A stretch of DNA of 44,807 nt from Oscillospiraceae bacterium. Lineage in GTDB: Bacteria > Bacillota > Clostridia > Christensenellales > Aristaeellaceae. Positions 42,895-44,807 of the stretch are shown here, piece after piece. Position 1 is the first letter of the stretch, and each line of letters starts with the position of its first letter. The stretch spans positions 1-44,807 of the forward strand of contig JAITTS010000009.1 of the NCBI GenBank assembly GCA_031286995.1, in the 5' to 3' direction. The position numbers and the translations under genes were made by a program. A model generated the notes under the pieces. It saw nothing but the letters and a program-made list of their open reading frames with translations, made no database searches and was not told the origin of the DNA.

Positions 42895-43570
42895 CGGCGC
42901 GCAGCCTCCTTTCCAACAGACGCAGCAGATAGGTGAGCGCTTTGACCACCAGGTAGTAGATGAGCGCCACGCCGAAGAGCGGCACAAAGGGGATGAACGT
43001 CTTGGTGCGAATCTGCTCGCCTGCCTTGGCCAAATCTACGCCGCCGATGTAGCCGAATATGGATGTTTCTTTAATCAGCGTGATCAGCTCGTTACCCAGG
43101 GCGGGGATGACGTTCTTCACCGCCTGGGGCAACACGATAAAGCGCATGCACTGCGCGCCGGAAAGCCCCAGGGAGCGCCCGGCCTCGGCTTGCCCGCTGT
43201 CGATGGAGAGGATGCCCGCGCGAATGATCTCTGCCACGTAGGCCGCGCTGTTGCAGCCAAAGGCGATGGCGCCCACCATCACCTTAAAATTGGGGCTGGT
43301 GGAGCGCACGCTGCCGAAGATGACAAAGTAGAACACCAGCAACTGCACCACCATGGGTGTACCGCGGATGATATCAATGTACGCGCCGGAAAGCGCGGAG
43401 AGCGGGCGTGCTTTGGTTAGGCGCATCAGCGCCAGCAAAAGGCCCAGGCTCAGCCCGATGAACACACCCCCCAGGGAAAGCTGCAAGGTAGCCTTCAGGC
43501 CGTTTAGATAGAGCATGTACCTGTCGGCCTCAATAAACGCGGTATAGATTTGTCTGCCAATGTCGGCCAC
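42881..43570 (-). CDS. Polar amino-acid ABC transporter permease
   Basis: A 229-residue permease of the GlnP/HisM family. It has about five membrane helices, the family motif [16 protein letters not shown] near 68, and the coupling loop [24 protein letters not shown] near 126. It starts at a GTG with AAGGAGGC just upstream. Only one permease gene is present, so it probably works as a homodimer. Confidence 0.94.
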   Translation of the reverse strand: MADIGRQIYTAFIEADRYMLYLNGLKATLQLSLGGVFIGLSLGLLLALMRLTKARPLSALSGAYIDIIRGTPMVVQLLVFYFVIFGSVRSTSPNFKVMVGAIAFGCNSAAYVAEIIRAGILSIDSGQAEAGRSLGLSGAQCMRFIVLPQAVKNVIPALGNELITLIKETSIFGYIGGVDLAKAGEQIRTKTFIPFVPLFGVALIYYLVVKALTYLLRLLERRLRAGDNR

Positions 43571-43634
43571 AGGGTCGCCTCCTTCATGCTTTCACGCGAA
43601 ACACAAGGCCGGAGCTTATAGTAAGAATGGATGA

Positions 43635-43664
43635 CGGCAGCCTGCAAAAAAGCGCAGGCTGCCG
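43635..43664 (-). repeat. Hairpin 1 in the binding protein-permease gap
   Basis: An eleven-base-pair stem (CGGCAGCCTGC with GCAGGCTGCCG) around an eight-base loop. No U tract follows, so it is more likely an RNA-stability or processing element than a terminator. Confidence 0.6.
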
Positions 43665-43706
43665 GGAAAGGTTCAGATATGGGCAAAGCGCAAGCCTTTC
43701 CGCAGG

Positions 43707-43726
43707 CGGCGTATGGGCATACGCCG
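43707..43726 (-). repeat. Hairpin 2 in the binding protein-permease gap
   Basis: An eight-base-pair stem (CGGCGTAT with ATACGCCG) closed by a four-base loop. It lies between the other two hairpins of this gap. Confidence 0.6.
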
Positions 43727-43791
43727 ACAAAACGGGCGAAGGGCTGAGCCCGCAGATAGGCCTTTCCGGCAGCCTGGGGATGGATGGCAAT

Positions 43792-43826
43792 CCGCCCGCC
43801 AAGGGGGCTTCCTTCTTGGCGGGCGG
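43792..43826 (-). repeat. Hairpin 3 in the binding protein-permease gap
   Basis: A perfect twelve-base-pair stem (CCGCCCGCCAAG with CTTGGCGGGCGG) with an eleven-base loop, just after the binding-protein stop. It would protect the 3' end of that part of the mRNA. Confidence 0.65.
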
Positions 43827-43848
43827 TGAGGTCACGCGTATGCGCGCA

Positions 43849-44580
43849 TCAAGGGAAGAAGGCGGCAACCAGTTTATCATAGGTGCCATCGGTCTTGGCC
43901 TCTTCCAGCACGGCATTGGCGGCATCCAGTATCGCTACGTTGCCTTTCTTGATAGCCACGCCATACTGTTCCAGCTCGGTCTGAATGTCGGGCAGTATCT
44001 CCAGGTCGTCGTTCTGGGCTACATACACCTTGGCCGGGGCGGTATCGATAATCACGCAATCCACGCGGCCGGTTTTCAGTTCCAATATGGCGTCGGCGGC
44101 GTTTTTAAAGGCCGCTATTTTATCCGCGGGTACCAGCAAATCTTCACTGGCTAGGGTGTGGCCCGTGGTGCCCTCTTGCACGGCCACGGCTTTGTCGGCG
44201 ATATCTGCCAAGGCTTTGATATCTGTGTACCCCTTGCGCACCACCACCTGCTGCTGGGCGTCGAAGTAGGGCTGAGAGAAATCCACCTGCTGCTGCTTTT
44301 CTTCGGTGATGGTCATGGCGGCGATCGCTAAGTCTATCTTGCCAGCATCCAGCGCCATCAGCAAGCCGTCAAAGGCCATATCCTCCACCACCAACTCGCG
44401 CCCCAGCTTTGCGGCGATCAGTTTGCCTATCTCAATATCAAACCCCGCGGGCTGACCGTCATCGCCAATGTACTCAAACGGCGGAAACGAGCACTCGGTG
44501 CCCAAAATCAGCGGTTCCGCAAGGGCGGCTACAGGGGCCAGCATCAGGCAGGCCAGGCACAGCGCCAACAGTTTCTTCAT
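43849..44580 (-). CDS. Polar amino-acid ABC transporter substrate-binding protein
   Basis: A 243-residue family-3 binding protein. The signal peptide (MKKLLALCLACLMLAPVAA) ends in ALA; its cysteines lie in the hydrophobic core and do not form a lipobox. The mature start LILGTECSFPPFEY is the ligand-site signature, with GFDIEIGKLIAAKLG, and DLAIAAMTITEEKQQQVDFS following. The ATG at 44580 is chosen because GGAGGA is nine bases ahead of it, while it abuts the ATG at 44589. It is first in the importer unit; 280 bases with three hairpins separate it from the permease. Confidence 0.93.
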   Translation of the reverse strand: MKKLLALCLACLMLAPVAALAEPLILGTECSFPPFEYIGDDGQPAGFDIEIGKLIAAKLGRELVVEDMAFDGLLMALDAGKIDLAIAAMTITEEKQQQVDFSQPYFDAQQQVVVRKGYTDIKALADIADKAVAVQEGTTGHTLASEDLLVPADKIAAFKNAADAILELKTGRVDCVIIDTAPAKVYVAQNDDLEILPDIQTELEQYGVAIKKGNVAILDAANAVLEEAKTDGTYDKLVAAFFP

Positions 44581-44648
44581 AAATGCCATTCCTCCAATTT
44601 CGATTGTTTTAGTGGGTGCTCGGGTGCATTTTTATGTGGAATGCTCGC

Positions 44649-44677
44649 ATTATATCGCATAAAAATCCATTCGTCAA
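44649..44677 (-). promoter_or_regulatory. Sigma-A promoter of the amino-acid importer
   Basis: TTGACG and TATAAT with a 17-base spacer on the minus strand, about 70 bases ahead of the binding-protein ATG. Confidence 0.8.
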
Positions 44678-44707
44678 GTGGCAAGGCAAACCGCCAGGGC
44701 AAGAGCA

Positions 44708-44736
44708 TTTACTTTTCAGGGAGGAAAGAATATGGT
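44708..44736 (+). promoter_or_regulatory. Possible promoter of the right-edge gene
   Basis: TTTACT and TATGGT with a 17-base spacer. The start codon of the partial gene is about 22 bases downstream, giving a very short leader. Confidence 0.45.
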
Positions 44737-44758
44737 AAAGTAATTCCGGTGATAAAAA

Positions 44759-44807
44759 ATGGATATAAACAAGCTAAAAGAAGAACTGCATGGGGTGCCA
44801 GACCCAC
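44759..44807 (+). CDS. Start of an unidentified gene (cut by window edge)
   Basis: An ATG at 44759 opens a frame (MDINKLKEELHGVPDP) that runs to the window edge. A weak ribosome site (GGTGAT) and a possible promoter lie ahead. Too short to assign. Confidence 0.4.
   Translation, partial: MDINKLKEELHGVPDP

Overview
The window is GC-rich bacterial DNA with Shine-Dalgarno sites on nearly every gene and consensus sigma-A promoters. Gene content points to the Bacillota, probably class Clostridia and possibly a gut lineage: clostripain, PadR/HAAS/DUF4097 module, YycJ-RlmH pair, LplB-type sugar permeases, VanZ-RDD protein. This assignment is inference. I saw no rRNA, tRNA, CRISPR array or intact insertion sequence.

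Layout. (1) 1-2528: three family-2 glycosyltransferases, two in an overlapping minus-strand pair (the first cut by the window edge) and one divergent. (2) 2523-7230: a 7TM hybrid histidine kinase, a frameshifted remnant of a small sigma-like protein, and a clostripain lipoprotein in visibly less GC-rich DNA. (3) 7450-21539: one long minus-strand carbohydrate operon, read in the order substrate-binding protein, permease, double ATPase, permease, phosphotriesterase-type lactonase, shikimate-dehydrogenase-like protein, 2-hydroxyacid dehydrogenase, GntR regulator, zinc alcohol dehydrogenase, SMP-30 protein, FGGY kinase, SDR, second zinc dehydrogenase. A consensus promoter with a 12-bp palindrome over its start drives it. 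(4) 21791-26759: a companion set with a VOC protein, a DeoR regulator, a Gfo/Idh dehydrogenase, a second FGGY kinase and a third zinc dehydrogenase, closed by a strong terminator. (5) 26905-30110: VanZ-RDD membrane protein and a PadR/HAAS/DUF4097 operon. (6) 30653-34129: an LplB/LplC-type sugar importer without its own ATPase. (7) 34249-38531: Fe-S-type flavoprotein, RlmH, CPBP protease, YycJ-like hydrolase and small proteins, with a decayed metallo-beta-lactamase-fold gene. (8) 38718-42159: MacAB-like exporter. (9) 42172-44580: polar amino-acid importer; a new gene begins at the right edge.

How the genes work together. The centre of interest is regions 3 and 4: an importer with five or more NAD(P)-linked oxidoreductases, two unrelated lactonase-type hydrolases and two carbohydrate kinases, under GntR and DeoR control. 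The likely logic is uptake of a sugar, polyol or sugar acid, oxidation at one or more carbons, lactone opening, and phosphorylation for entry into central metabolism. No aldolase or dehydratase is present, so the route is incomplete here and the substrate cannot be named. The AroE-like enzyme and the asymmetric transporter ATPase are the most unusual parts.
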